A stretch of DNA of 9,315 bases from an uncultured Acholeplasmataceae bacterium. Its GTDB lineage: Bacteria > Bacillota_I > Bacilli_A > RF39 > UBA660. Below the pieces are notes generated by a model. That model did no database searches, was not told the origin of the DNA, and saw only the letters and a program-made list of their open reading frames with translations. Location of the stretch: positions 1-9,315 of the forward strand of contig CAJKWD010000037.1 in the NCBI GenBank assembly GCA_905203475.1, given 5' to 3'. Shown here one piece after another: positions 1 to 6,293 of this stretch. Every line of letters begins with the position of its first letter. Position 1 is the stretch's first letter. The translations under genes were made by a program, and so were the position numbers.

Positions 1-8
1 GTTTATTT

Positions 9-24
9 AGTTTCACGTGGAACA
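9..24 (-). promoter_or_regulatory. parS site 1 (ParB/Spo0J binding)
   Basis: On the minus strand this reads TGTTCCACGTGAAACT, matching the B. subtilis parS consensus TGTTCCACGTGAAACA at 15 of 16 positions, including the central CACGTG. ParB (Spo0J) loads at parS, spreads, and recruits SMC to organise and segregate newly replicated origins. A position about 9 kb from oriC on the dnaA side agrees with the origin-proximal clustering of parS in Bacillota. No parA/parB genes lie in the window. Confidence 0.9.
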
Positions 25-34
25 TTGTTTATTT

Positions 35-50
35 AGTTTCACGTGGAACA
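35..50 (-). promoter_or_regulatory. parS site 2 (ParB/Spo0J binding)
   Basis: Identical to the site at 9-24, with the same single mismatch to the B. subtilis consensus at the last base. It sits 26 bp from the first copy and about 33 bp beyond the end of the gyrA terminator hairpin, outside any coding sequence. Confidence 0.9.
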
Positions 51-55
51 TTGTT

Positions 56-84
56 CCTTTTTTATCTTTTAGAGATAAAAAAGG
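56..84. other. 12-bp perfect hairpin overlapping the gyrA terminator
   Basis: CCTTTTTTATCT (56-67) pairs with AGATAAAAAAGG (73-84) around a 5-nt loop. The GG at 83-84 and the A run at 77-82 are also used by the gyrA terminator, so in a minus-strand transcript the two stems compete. Read on the plus strand, the stem is followed by ACTTTT, a poor U tract, so it could be a weak terminator for a convergent gene left of the window. That gene is not visible, so the function is unknown. Confidence 0.5.
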
Positions 85-103
85 ACTTTTATATAAAAGT
101 CCT
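77..103 (-). terminator. Rho-independent terminator of the recF-gyrB-gyrA operon
   Basis: Four bases beyond the gyrA stop codon, an inverted repeat spanning 82-103 (AGGACTTTTA with its complement) folds into a stem of about 9-10 bp in the minus-strand RNA. It is followed directly by six U residues (A run at 77-82 on the plus strand). The stem is AU-rich apart from its GGAC base, as expected for this genome. Confidence 0.85.
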
Positions 104-106
104 CAA

Positions 107-2557
107 TTATTTTTCTTCCGTTTTTTCATCATTTTCATCAGTAGTATCATCTTCTTCTTTTGCAATTAATGCAACTGTACTAACAGATTGTTCATCTTTT
201 AAATTAATTAATTTAACACCTTGTGCAACACGACCGGTTGTTGAAACTTGAGATAATGATAAACGAATAATTATACCACTATCAGTAATAATCATAAGGT
301 CTTCATCACCGCTAACAATTTTAAAGGCAACAATATTACCATTCTTTTCAGTAACATTTAAAGCTTTAACACCTTTACTTCCACGATGTGTTTTTCTGTA
401 TTCTTCTATTTTTGTACGCTTTCCATACCCTTTTTCTGTAACAACAAGTACTTCTTGTAATGCTTCTGCTATTTCACAACCTACAGCATGTCCACCATCC
501 ATATCAATTCCTCGAACTCCGGAAGCAGTTCTTCCCATTACGCGAAGCTCATGTTCATCAAAACGAATCATACGACCATTAGATGAAGCAATTAATATTT
601 CACCATTGCCATCTGTTTTTCTAACAGAAATTAATTCATCATTTTCTTTTAATGTGATGGCAATCTTACCATTCGAACGAATGTTCTCAAACTCACTAAT
701 GGCAGTTTTCTTTACAATTCCGTTTTTAGTACAGAATACAACGTATTTTGCATCATCATGAGCTGTTACTTTTAGCATTGCTTTAATTTTTTCTCCTTTA
801 TCTAACGGTAAAAGATTTATGATTGGCAATCCCTTAGATTGACGACTGAATAATGGAATTTCATATCCTTTCATACGATATACTTTTCCTTTATCGCTGA
901 AGAACATTATATAATCATGGGTTGTCATCGAAATTAAACTTTCTACAAAATCTTCTTCGTTTGTCGTCATACCTTTAATTCCAACCCCACCACGATTTTG
1001 TGTTTTATAATTTTCACTGTTCATTCTTTTAATATAACCATTATTAGTTAGTGTCACTACGATGTTTTCAACAGGAATCAGTGATTCATCTTCTATATAA
1101 TCTATTGCAGACATATCAATATAGGTTCTTCTTTCATCTGCATACTTTTTCTTAATTTCTAGCAATTCTTCTTTTATAATATTTAAAATCTTTTCATTAC
1201 TTTCTAAAATCGAACGTAATTCTTGAATCAATTTTAGTAATTCTGACAATTCATTTTCAATTTTTTCTCTTTCTAAACCTGTTAAACGACGTAATTTCAT
1301 TTCAAGAATTGCATTGGCTTGAATTTCACTCAATCCAAATCTATCCATCAATCCTTGACGTGCTATGTCGTCTGATTTAGCAGCTTTAATTAATTTAATG
1401 ATTTCATCAATGTTATCTAGTGCAATTTTTAATCCTTCTAAAATATGTACTCTTTTTTCTGCAGCATTTAAGTCAAATTTAGTTCTTCTGATAATAACTT
1501 CTTTTTGAAAATCGATATATTTTGAAATAATATCTTTTAATCCTAAAGTCTTTGGAACTCCTTGATCTAGCATTAAGAAAGTAATACCATAATTTGTTTG
1601 GAACGATGTATGCTTATATAATTTATTTAAAACGACTTGTGCATTCGCATCCTTTTTTAATGTAATTGTAATTTTAATTCCATTTTTTAAATCTGAATGA
1701 TAATCTGAAATCCCTTCAATTACTTTATTATGAACTAATTCAGCAACTTTATTTTTTAATTCTGATGTGTTTACTCCATATGGCACTTCGTCAATTATAA
1801 TGTAATTTCTACCATTTTTCTCTTCAATATGTGCTTTACTACGAACTGTAATTGTCCCTTTTCCAGTTTCATAGGCTTTTTTAATACCGCTATTTCCTAA
1901 GATAGTTGCTCCAGTTGGAAAATCTGGACCTTTTATATATTGCATCAAACCAGTTACGTCTATATCTGGATTATCAATATAAGCTACACATCCATCAATT
2001 ACTTCACCTAAATTATGAGGTGGAATATTGGTTGCCATACCTACAGCAATACCAGTTGTTCCATTTACTAAAATATTAGGAAAACGAGAAGGTAAAACTT
2101 TTGGTTCTTGTTCTAATTCATCAAAGTTTGGTACAAAATCAACTGTATCCTTATTAATATTTCTCAATAATTCCAATGAAATTTTTGATAATCTGGATTC
2201 AGTATAACGCATTGCGGCAGCCCCATATCCTTCAATGTTACCAAAGTTTCCATGACCATCCACTAACATATAACGATATGAAAAATCTTGGGCCATACGT
2301 ACCATTGCTTCATAAATAGAAGAATCTCCATGTGGGTGAAATTTACCCATAACATCTCCGACGATTCTCGCACTTTTTTTATGAGGTTTATCTGGTGTTA
2401 TACCTGATGCATACATAGAATATAAAATACGTCTATGAACAGGTTTTAATCCATCTCGTAGATCAGGCAATGCACGGGATGTAATAACACTCATTGAATA
2501 TTCTAGAAATGATTTTCGCACTTCTTCTACGATATTTTGTTCTTTTAATTGATCCAT
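107..2557 (-). CDS. gyrA: DNA gyrase subunit A
   Basis: Breakage-reunion subunit of gyrase, which with GyrB introduces negative supercoils using ATP. The 816-residue product has the type IIA winged-helix core with catalytic Tyr118 (AAMRYTE, 114-120) and the quinolone-binding helix around GDSSIYE (77-83). There Ser79 and Glu83 align with E. coli Ser83 and Asp87, so no classic resistance change is seen. A coiled coil lies near 425-475, and the C-terminal beta-pinwheel runs from about 495 to 798, followed by an acidic tail. The canonical GyrA-box position reads QNRGGVG (520-526), and a later copy reads THRGSKG (723-729); both are degenerate. The start at 2557 is chosen over an in-frame ATG at 2575 because the strong SD AGGGGGG lies between them. 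It is last in the operon, 10 bp after gyrB, and position next to gyrB at oriC favours GyrA over ParC. Confidence 0.97.
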   Translation of the reverse strand: MDQLKEQNIVEEVRKSFLEYSMSVITSRALPDLRDGLKPVHRRILYSMYASGITPDKPHKKSARIVGDVMGKFHPHGDSSIYEAMVRMAQDFSYRYMLVDGHGNFGNIEGYGAAAMRYTESRLSKISLELLRNINKDTVDFVPNFDELEQEPKVLPSRFPNILVNGTTGIAVGMATNIPPHNLGEVIDGCVAYIDNPDIDVTGLMQYIKGPDFPTGATILGNSGIKKAYETGKGTITVRSKAHIEEKNGRNYIIIDEVPYGVNTSELKNKVAELVHNKVIEGISDYHSDLKNGIKITITLKKDANAQVVLNKLYKHTSFQTNYGITFLMLDQGVPKTLGLKDIISKYIDFQKEVIIRRTKFDLNAAEKRVHILEGLKIALDNIDEIIKLIKAAKSDDIARQGLMDRFGLSEIQANAILEMKLRRLTGLEREKIENELSELLKLIQELRSILESNEKILNIIKEELLEIKKKYADERRTYIDMSAIDYIEDESLIPVENIVVTLTNNGYIKRMNSENYKTQNRGGVGIKGMTTNEEDFVESLISMTTHDYIMFFSDKGKVYRMKGYEIPLFSRQSKGLPIINLLPLDKGEKIKAMLKVTAHDDAKYVVFCTKNGIVKKTAISEFENIRSNGKIAITLKENDELISVRKTDGNGEILIASSNGRMIRFDEHELRVMGRTASGVRGIDMDGGHAVGCEIAEALQEVLVVTEKGYGKRTKIEEYRKTHRGSKGVKALNVTEKNGNIVAFKIVSGDEDLMIITDSGIIIRLSLSQVSTTGRVAQGVKLINLKDEQSVSTVALIAKEEDDTTDENDEKTEEK

Positions 2558-2562
2558 TTTAT

Positions 2563-2569
2563 CCCCCCT
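2563..2569 (-). promoter_or_regulatory. gyrA ribosome-binding site, fixing the start codon
   Basis: AGGGGGG on the minus strand lies 5 nt before the ATG at 2557 and overlaps the gyrB TAG stop (2568-2570). This suggests translational coupling of gyrB and gyrA. It also argues against the longer MYRGDK- start at 2575, which would put the SD inside the coding sequence. Confidence 0.85.
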
Positions 2570-4496
2570 ATACATCTATCATTTCTGCAAATTTTGCATT
2601 TGTTTCGATAAAATCACGACGTGGTTCTACTTCTTCACCCATAAGTTGAGAGAATACTTGATCTGCTTGAACCATATCATCTACAGTAATTTGTCTTAAT
2701 ACTCGTTTATGAATATCCATAGTGGTTTCATTTAGTTCTTCTGCATCCATTTCTCCTAAACCTTTCATACGTGCAATTTCGTATTTTGTATTAGGATTTA
2801 AACTTGCAATATATTCATCTCGTTCAGCTTCATTTAATACATATTTGATTGTTTTTCCATGTTTAATAACAAATAAAGGTGGTTGAGCTGCATAGACGTG
2901 TCCAGCTTCTACAATGGGTCTAAAAAAGCGATAAAACAACGTTAAAAGAAGTACACGAATATGAGAACCATCAACATCGGCATCGGTCATAATAATAATC
3001 TTGTCATATCTAAGTTTTGATAAATCAAATTCTTCTCCAATACCAGTACCAAATGCAGTAATAATTGTTCTAATTTCTTCATTTCCTAAAGCACGATCTA
3101 ATCTTGCTTTTTCTACATTTAATATTTTTCCACGTAATGGAAGAATTGCCTGTGTCATACTATCTCTACCTTTAATTGCACTACCTCCAGCAGAATCTCC
3201 CTCGACTAAGAAAATTTCACATTCACTGGCATCTTTACTCTTACAATCAGATAATTTTCCCCATGTATTAGTCATATCTAAATCACCTTTACGGCGTGTT
3301 AATTCACGAGCACGCTTGGCAGCAACTCTAGCTTTTGCAGCAAGCATTGCTTTTTCAATAATTGCCTTTGCTTGATTTGGATTTTCAAGTAAAAATCTTT
3401 CTAACCCTTCTCCAAATATACTAGAAGCGATCTTACGAACTTCAGAATTACCTAATTTCGTTTTTGTTTGCCCTTCAAATTGTGGATCTGGATGTTTACA
3501 AGAGACAATCAAGGTTAATCCTTCTTTTACATCTTCAGAACTTAAATTATCATCCTTTTCTTTTAATATATTATTCTTTCGTGCATAATTATTTAATACA
3601 CGAGTAAGGGCCATTCTGACTCCATCTTCATGAGTTCCACCTTCCGGTGTATGAATATTATTTACAAAAGAATAAACACTAGCAGAGTATCCGGTATTAT
3701 ACTGTAATGCAGCTTCAATGCTAATATCATTTTCTACACCACCTATATGGATAATACTTTCATGAATTGGGGTTTTATTTTTATTTAAAAATTTAACATA
3801 TTCACTAAGTCCACCTTCATAAACAAATTCTTCGCGTTTCTTTTCGGCTTCATTTCTATCATCACATAAAATAATACGAAGTCCTTTATTTAAGAAGGCA
3901 AGTTCTCTTACTCTTTCTTTTAAAATATCATAATCAAAAGAAGTCGTTTCTGTAAAAATAGTAGGATCTGGTTTAAACGTAACAGTTGTACCAGTTCTGT
4001 CTGGATCACATTCACCAATGACTTTTAAACGATCAACTGCTTTTCCACCATTTTCAAAACGAATAAAATAGATTTTTCCATCTTGATAAACTTTTACTTC
4101 TACCCAACTACTTAAAGCGTTCACAACAGAAGCTCCTACTCCGTGAAGACCACCTGATACCTTGTATCCACCTCCACCAAACTTACCACCAGCATGTAAT
4201 ACTGTATAAACTGTTTCGACAGTTGAAATTCCTGTTTTAGGATGAATACCTGTTGGAATACCACGTCCATCATCTTTGACTGTTACCGATTCATCTTTAT
4301 TTACAATAATTTCAATATCATCGCAATAACCAGCCAATGCTTCATCAATCGCGTTATCTACAATTTCCCATACTAGATGATGTAATCCACGAGAACTTGT
4401 AGAACCAATATACATACCTGGACGCTTTCTAACCGCTTCCAGACCTTCTAATACTTGAATATCAGACGCATTATAATGTTCAATTTTTTCTTCCAT
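2568..4496 (-). CDS. gyrB: DNA gyrase subunit B
   Basis: ATPase subunit of gyrase. The 642-residue product is full length for the short Gram-positive form, without the E. coli C-terminal insert. The GHKL ATPase domain (about 1-225) shows Glu44 (general base) and Asn48 in WEIVDNAIDE, Asp75 and DGRGIP (76-81), and GGLHGVG (115-121). The transducer domain carries the QTK loop, with Lys345 expected to contact the ATP gamma-phosphate. The TOPRIM domain has EGDSAGG (432-438), RGKILN (455-460) and DADVDG (505-510), which coordinate the metal for cleavage. The tail has MKGLGEM (577-583) and RRDFIETNA. It starts 3 bp after recF, with its SD inside the last recF codons. Nothing appears truncated or unusual. 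Confidence 0.98.
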   Translation of the reverse strand: MEEKIEHYNASDIQVLEGLEAVRKRPGMYIGSTSSRGLHHLVWEIVDNAIDEALAGYCDDIEIIVNKDESVTVKDDGRGIPTGIHPKTGISTVETVYTVLHAGGKFGGGGYKVSGGLHGVGASVVNALSSWVEVKVYQDGKIYFIRFENGGKAVDRLKVIGECDPDRTGTTVTFKPDPTIFTETTSFDYDILKERVRELAFLNKGLRIILCDDRNEAEKKREEFVYEGGLSEYVKFLNKNKTPIHESIIHIGGVENDISIEAALQYNTGYSASVYSFVNNIHTPEGGTHEDGVRMALTRVLNNYARKNNILKEKDDNLSSEDVKEGLTLIVSCKHPDPQFEGQTKTKLGNSEVRKIASSIFGEGLERFLLENPNQAKAIIEKAMLAAKARVAAKRARELTRRKGDLDMTNTWGKLSDCKSKDASECEIFLVEGDSAGGSAIKGRDSMTQAILPLRGKILNVEKARLDRALGNEEIRTIITAFGTGIGEEFDLSKLRYDKIIIMTDADVDGSHIRVLLLTLFYRFFRPIVEAGHVYAAQPPLFVIKHGKTIKYVLNEAERDEYIASLNPNTKYEIARMKGLGEMDAEELNETTMDIHKRVLRQITVDDMVQADQVFSQLMGEEVEPRRDFIETNAKFAEMIDV

Positions 4497-4499
4497 AAT

Positions 4500-5612
4500 T
4501 TACACCTCGTCTTTACTGATTAATTTTCCATCATGAATATGAATTAAAGATGCATTTTCAATTAATTTTGGATCTAATAATTCTAATTCAGTCGTTGTAA
4601 TAATTGTTTGTGTATGATGACTAATATGTTTTAGCAAGTTATTTCTCTTATGAAAATCCAACTCACTAAACACATCATCTAATAATAATATTGGAGTATC
4701 CTTCTTATAATCTTGAAACAGTTTAATTTCGGCTAATTTCAAGGCTAATACAGCCATTCTTTGCTGTCCTTGAGACCCATATAACTTTAAGAGATTTCCA
4801 TCTAAAAAGAATTCTAAATCATCTTTATGAGGTCCCACTAAAGTAATACCTAATTTTTTTTCTGTTTCATGATGTTTCTTCAATTTTTCCATCAATTGAT
4901 CTTTATAAGAGCACTGAATTGATAAATCGATATTTGTATGGTAATTCAAAGAAAATCCTTTTAATCCAGATATATCTTCAAATATTTCAGACACATATTG
5001 ATTTAATTTATCAACAAATTTTTTCCTCATCCGATAAATTAATTCAGCTTTACTCGTAAAGTATTGATCTAAAATCGATAAATAACTTTCATCCAAATAT
5101 TCACCTTTTACATACTGTTTTAAACAATCATTTCTCATTTTTAATAACTTATTATAATCATTTAAAACATCTAAATAAGTAGCATATATTTGTGATAATT
5201 CAAGATTCATAAATCTTCTACGTAGAGCTGGTCCACCTTTAATTAAATCTAAATCCTCTGGATAAAAAATAATAAGATTCATATGAGAAATGTAATCACT
5301 TATTTTTTTTACCTCATTATGATCAATTTTTAATAATTTTTTGGTTTTAGAAATTCCTAACTCTAAAGTTTCTGTTTGATCTTGAATAACAACATTTCCT
5401 TGAATGTAAGCAGTAGACTCATTTTTTTGAATTAATGTATTATCTATAAAAGATCTATGGGATTTTGTCATCCCTAATACATAGATCGCCTCTAACAAAT
5501 TTGTTTTTCCTTGAGCATTGTTACCATAGATAATATTTATAGAGGGCTGAAATGAAACCTGAAAGTCATCGTAATTACGAAAATGACTTACATAAATATT
5601 TTTTAAATACAT
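4500..5612 (-). CDS. recF: DNA replication and repair protein RecF
   Basis: SMC-like ATPase that, with RecO and RecR, promotes RecA loading at single-strand gaps and stalled forks. The 370-residue product has the normal family length. The Walker A motif GNNAQGKTN lies at 30-38 in the N-terminal lobe. The ABC signature GSQGQQR (279-285) and Walker B LLLDDVFSELD (309-319) lie in the C-terminal lobe, with a helical middle region between. The ATG at 5612 begins the typical RecF N-terminus (MYLKNIYVSHFRNYDDF). The purine-rich leader GAGGGAGG ends 2 nt before the ATG, and the GAGGG part gives a usual 5-nt spacing. It is first in the recF-gyrB-gyrA operon. No remB/yaaB-type gene lies between recF and gyrB, unlike in B. 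subtilis. Confidence 0.97.
   Translation of the reverse strand: MYLKNIYVSHFRNYDDFQVSFQPSINIIYGNNAQGKTNLLEAIYVLGMTKSHRSFIDNTLIQKNESTAYIQGNVVIQDQTETLELGISKTKKLLKIDHNEVKKISDYISHMNLIIFYPEDLDLIKGGPALRRRFMNLELSQIYATYLDVLNDYNKLLKMRNDCLKQYVKGEYLDESYLSILDQYFTSKAELIYRMRKKFVDKLNQYVSEIFEDISGLKGFSLNYHTNIDLSIQCSYKDQLMEKLKKHHETEKKLGITLVGPHKDDLEFFLDGNLLKLYGSQGQQRMAVLALKLAEIKLFQDYKKDTPILLLDDVFSELDFHKRNNLLKHISHHTQTIITTTELELLDPKLIENASLIHIHDGKLISKDEV
4503..4508 (-). promoter_or_regulatory. gyrB ribosome-binding site inside the recF 3' end
   Basis: GAGGTG encodes the last Glu-Val codons of recF, and the recF TAA stop follows immediately. The gyrB ATG comes 6 nt after the SD. Such overlap makes ribosomes ending on recF likely to reinitiate on gyrB. 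It also means recF and gyrB cannot easily be separated by recombination. Confidence 0.8.
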
Positions 5613-5687
5613 ATCCTCCCTCTTTTCTGCAAAAAACGCTGTTATTTTGAGTTTACTATATAAAAGGTACTCCTATACACACTTACT

Positions 5688-5696
5688 ATTATACCA
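5688..5696 (-). promoter_or_regulatory. Extended -10 promoter for recF-gyrB-gyrA
   Basis: The minus strand reads TGGTATAAT, a perfect sigma-A -10 (TATAAT, 5688-5693) with a TGn extension. No good -35 is seen at 17 bp (TATTTT-like), which is acceptable for an extended -10 promoter. Transcription would start near 5681, giving a leader of about 70 nt. A short inverted repeat, CCAC/GTGG (5694-5707), abuts the -10 and could be an operator, but it is only 4 bp per arm. The promoter lies just after the comK terminator, so this operon is read independently. Confidence 0.75.
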
Positions 5697-5710
5697 CATA
5701 TAAGTGGCAA

Positions 5711-5745
5711 AAAATAAAAAAACAAGTAAAATTACCTGTTTTTTT
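5711..5745 (-). terminator. Rho-independent terminator of comK
   Basis: In the minus-strand RNA, ACAGGUAA (complement of 5731-5738 and neighbours) pairs with UUACUUGU with one G-U wobble. The stem is extended by seven A-U pairs, and its downstream arm leads into a U-rich tract (UUUUUUUAUUUUUU). On the plus strand the arms are 5716-5729 and 5732-5745. The structure overlaps the comK stop codon. The plus-strand version has an A-C mismatch, which supports minus-strand use. Confidence 0.8.
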
Positions 5746-6193
5746 ATAAGATTTTTCTTTTTCTCAAAACTGATTCTAATTTTGTTGCTCTCAATATTTG
5801 ATTTTCTAGTGATCCGTATGAAATATCTAATTCAATATTCTTTCCACATTGAAAATATAGAATTGATTTTTCTTCATAACGAATATGATTCTTAACATGA
5901 TTTAAAGCAATCCAAGCACATTTTGGAAATCGCGGAGAAGCTGTTGGAAAAAAAATAATGGATTGCGTTTCTTCTATAATAATTGGCGCTTTATAATTAA
6001 TTCCAGTTAAATGTTTAGTACCTTCATGCCTACCTAAATAAGAACTACCGAAAGAACGACAACTATAATCAATGATTTGACTAGGCGTTTTATTTACTAA
6101 AAAACTATCTTGTTTTTCTATAACCTTTGTAACATGCGTCCCCACTGGCAACAAAGCTAACGTATTCGGATTTACTTCGTATTCATTTACCAT
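5744..6193 (-). CDS. comK: ComK-family competence transcription factor, short form
   Basis: ComK activates late DNA-uptake genes (comG, comE, comF) and its own gene in B. subtilis by binding paired A/T-tract minor-groove boxes. This 149-residue product aligns over almost its whole length with B. subtilis ComK as I recall it. Landmarks are YEVNPNTLALLP (5-16), KVIEK (23-27), QIIDYSCRSFGSSYLGR (39-55), FFPTASPRFPKCAWI (81-95), and the ISYGSLENQ block (125-132) near the C-terminus. It ends at KRKIL, about 40 residues before the end of the 192-residue B. subtilis protein, so the tail with the MecA-binding peptide is absent. A terminator follows at once, so this looks like a true short form and not a frameshift. 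The ATG at 6193 has AGGAGGTG at ideal spacing; a GTG at 6202 lies inside that SD. It is monocistronic between dnaN and recF. The family call is strong, but activity is not shown. Confidence 0.9.
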   Translation of the reverse strand: MVNEYEVNPNTLALLPVGTHVTKVIEKQDSFLVNKTPSQIIDYSCRSFGSSYLGRHEGTKHLTGINYKAPIIIEETQSIIFFPTASPRFPKCAWIALNHVKNHIRYEEKSILYFQCGKNIELDISYGSLENQILRATKLESVLRKRKIL

Positions 6194-6199
6194 TTTTTT

Positions 6200-6207
6200 C
6201 ACCTCCT
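6200..6207 (-). promoter_or_regulatory. comK ribosome-binding site, fixing the start codon
   Basis: AGGAGGTG is a full-length match to the anti-SD, followed by six A residues and the ATG at 6193-6191. A GTG at 6202-6200 is in frame but is part of this SD, so it is rejected as the start. The strength implies efficient translation once comK is transcribed. Confidence 0.9.
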
Positions 6208-6218
6208 CTATTAATAAT

Positions 6219-6246
6219 GTTCGACAAAAGATGTCGAATGTCCTTT
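6219..6246 (-). promoter_or_regulatory. Candidate sigma-H promoter of comK
   Basis: The minus strand reads AAAGGACAT, 12 nt, then GTCGAAC. The B. subtilis sigma-H consensus is RNAGGAWWW-N11/12-RNNGAAT, so the match is 8 of 9 and 6 of 7 with correct spacing. Transcription would start near 6211, leaving a leader of about 18 nt that still contains the whole SD. No comparable sigma-A promoter was found in the interval. Caution: the -10 resemblance comes from the same bases as a Spo0A box, so the two calls are not independent. Confidence 0.5.
6220..6238. promoter_or_regulatory. Inverted pair of Spo0A-type (0A) boxes at comK
   Basis: TTCGACA (6220-6226) and TGTCGAA (6232-6238) form a perfect 7-bp inverted repeat with a 5-bp spacer. 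Each arm equals the Spo0A-box heptamer TGTCGAA. One arm covers the putative sigma-H -10 and the other touches the -35, so occupancy would be expected to block RNA polymerase. In B. subtilis, Spo0A~P binds the comK promoter directly and both activates and represses it. The inverted layout differs from the common 10-bp tandem layout, so another dimeric regulator remains possible. Confidence 0.6.
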
Positions 6247-6268
6247 ACTTTAACAAAAAAAAATGAAA

Positions 6269-6281
6269 AAAATGACATTTT
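6269..6281. promoter_or_regulatory. Single ComK AT-box match
   Basis: AAAATGACATTTT fits AAAAN5TTTT, one half of a ComK K-box. A functional K-box needs a second copy at a spacing of 8, 18 or 31 bp, and none with a good match was found. Such matches are common by chance in DNA this AT-rich, so autoregulation is only a possibility. Confidence 0.25.
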
Positions 6282-6282
6282 A

Positions 6283-6289
6283 TGTCGAA
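6283..6289 (+). promoter_or_regulatory. Third Spo0A-type box, distal comK upstream region
   Basis: An exact TGTCGAA in the same orientation as the copy at 6232-6238 and 51 bp from it, close to five helical turns. It would lie about 70-80 bp upstream of the predicted comK start, a position suited to activation or looping. It sits within a small palindrome, GACAT-TTT-ATGTC (6274-6286), just beyond the dnaN terminator. Confidence 0.55.
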
Positions 6290-6293
6290 CCAC

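Larger units (their letters stand above)
1..52. repeat. Two perfect tandem copies of a 26-bp unit carrying parS
   Basis: Positions 1-26 and 27-52 are identical, head to tail, with no spacer. Each copy contains one parS-like 16-mer. The repeat starts at the first base of the window, so further copies may lie to the left. After 52 the sequence diverges at once (only GTT of a third copy). With a period of 26 bp the two sites are about 2.5 helical turns apart, so they would face opposite sides of B-form DNA. The identity of the flanks as well as the parS cores suggests a recent duplication of the whole unit. Confidence 0.95.

Noticed and set aside
1..52. CRISPR-like repeat array
   Set aside because: The two copies are contiguous with no spacer, and the content is parS.
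2558..2575. Longer gyrA start (MYRGDK-) at 2575
   Set aside because: The strong SD AGGGGGG would be inside the gene, and it would overlap the gyrB end; the family N-terminus fits the ATG at 2557.
3001..3375. Plus-strand open frame of 124 codons antisense to gyrB
   Set aside because: It lies entirely opposite conserved TOPRIM-region codons, has no SD, and shows no recognisable domain; it is a shadow frame.
4215..4221. TTCGACA, an exact Spo0A-box heptamer in gyrB
   Set aside because: It is inside conserved gyrB codons (Val-Glu around residue 93), isolated, and about one chance hit is expected in a window of this size.
5613..5743. Riboswitch or attenuator in the recF leader
   Set aside because: The leader is only about 70 nt, with no stable stem-loop or recognisable aptamer and no small start-codon frame.
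6194..6202. GTG start for comK at 6202
   Set aside because: The GTG is part of the AGGAGGTG SD; the ATG at 6193 is at ideal spacing.
6220..6238. LexA/SOS operator at the comK inverted repeat
   Set aside because: The Gram-positive SOS box is CGAAC-N4-GTTCG; here the arms are TTCGACA/TGTCGAA, with the inverse order and a different spacing.
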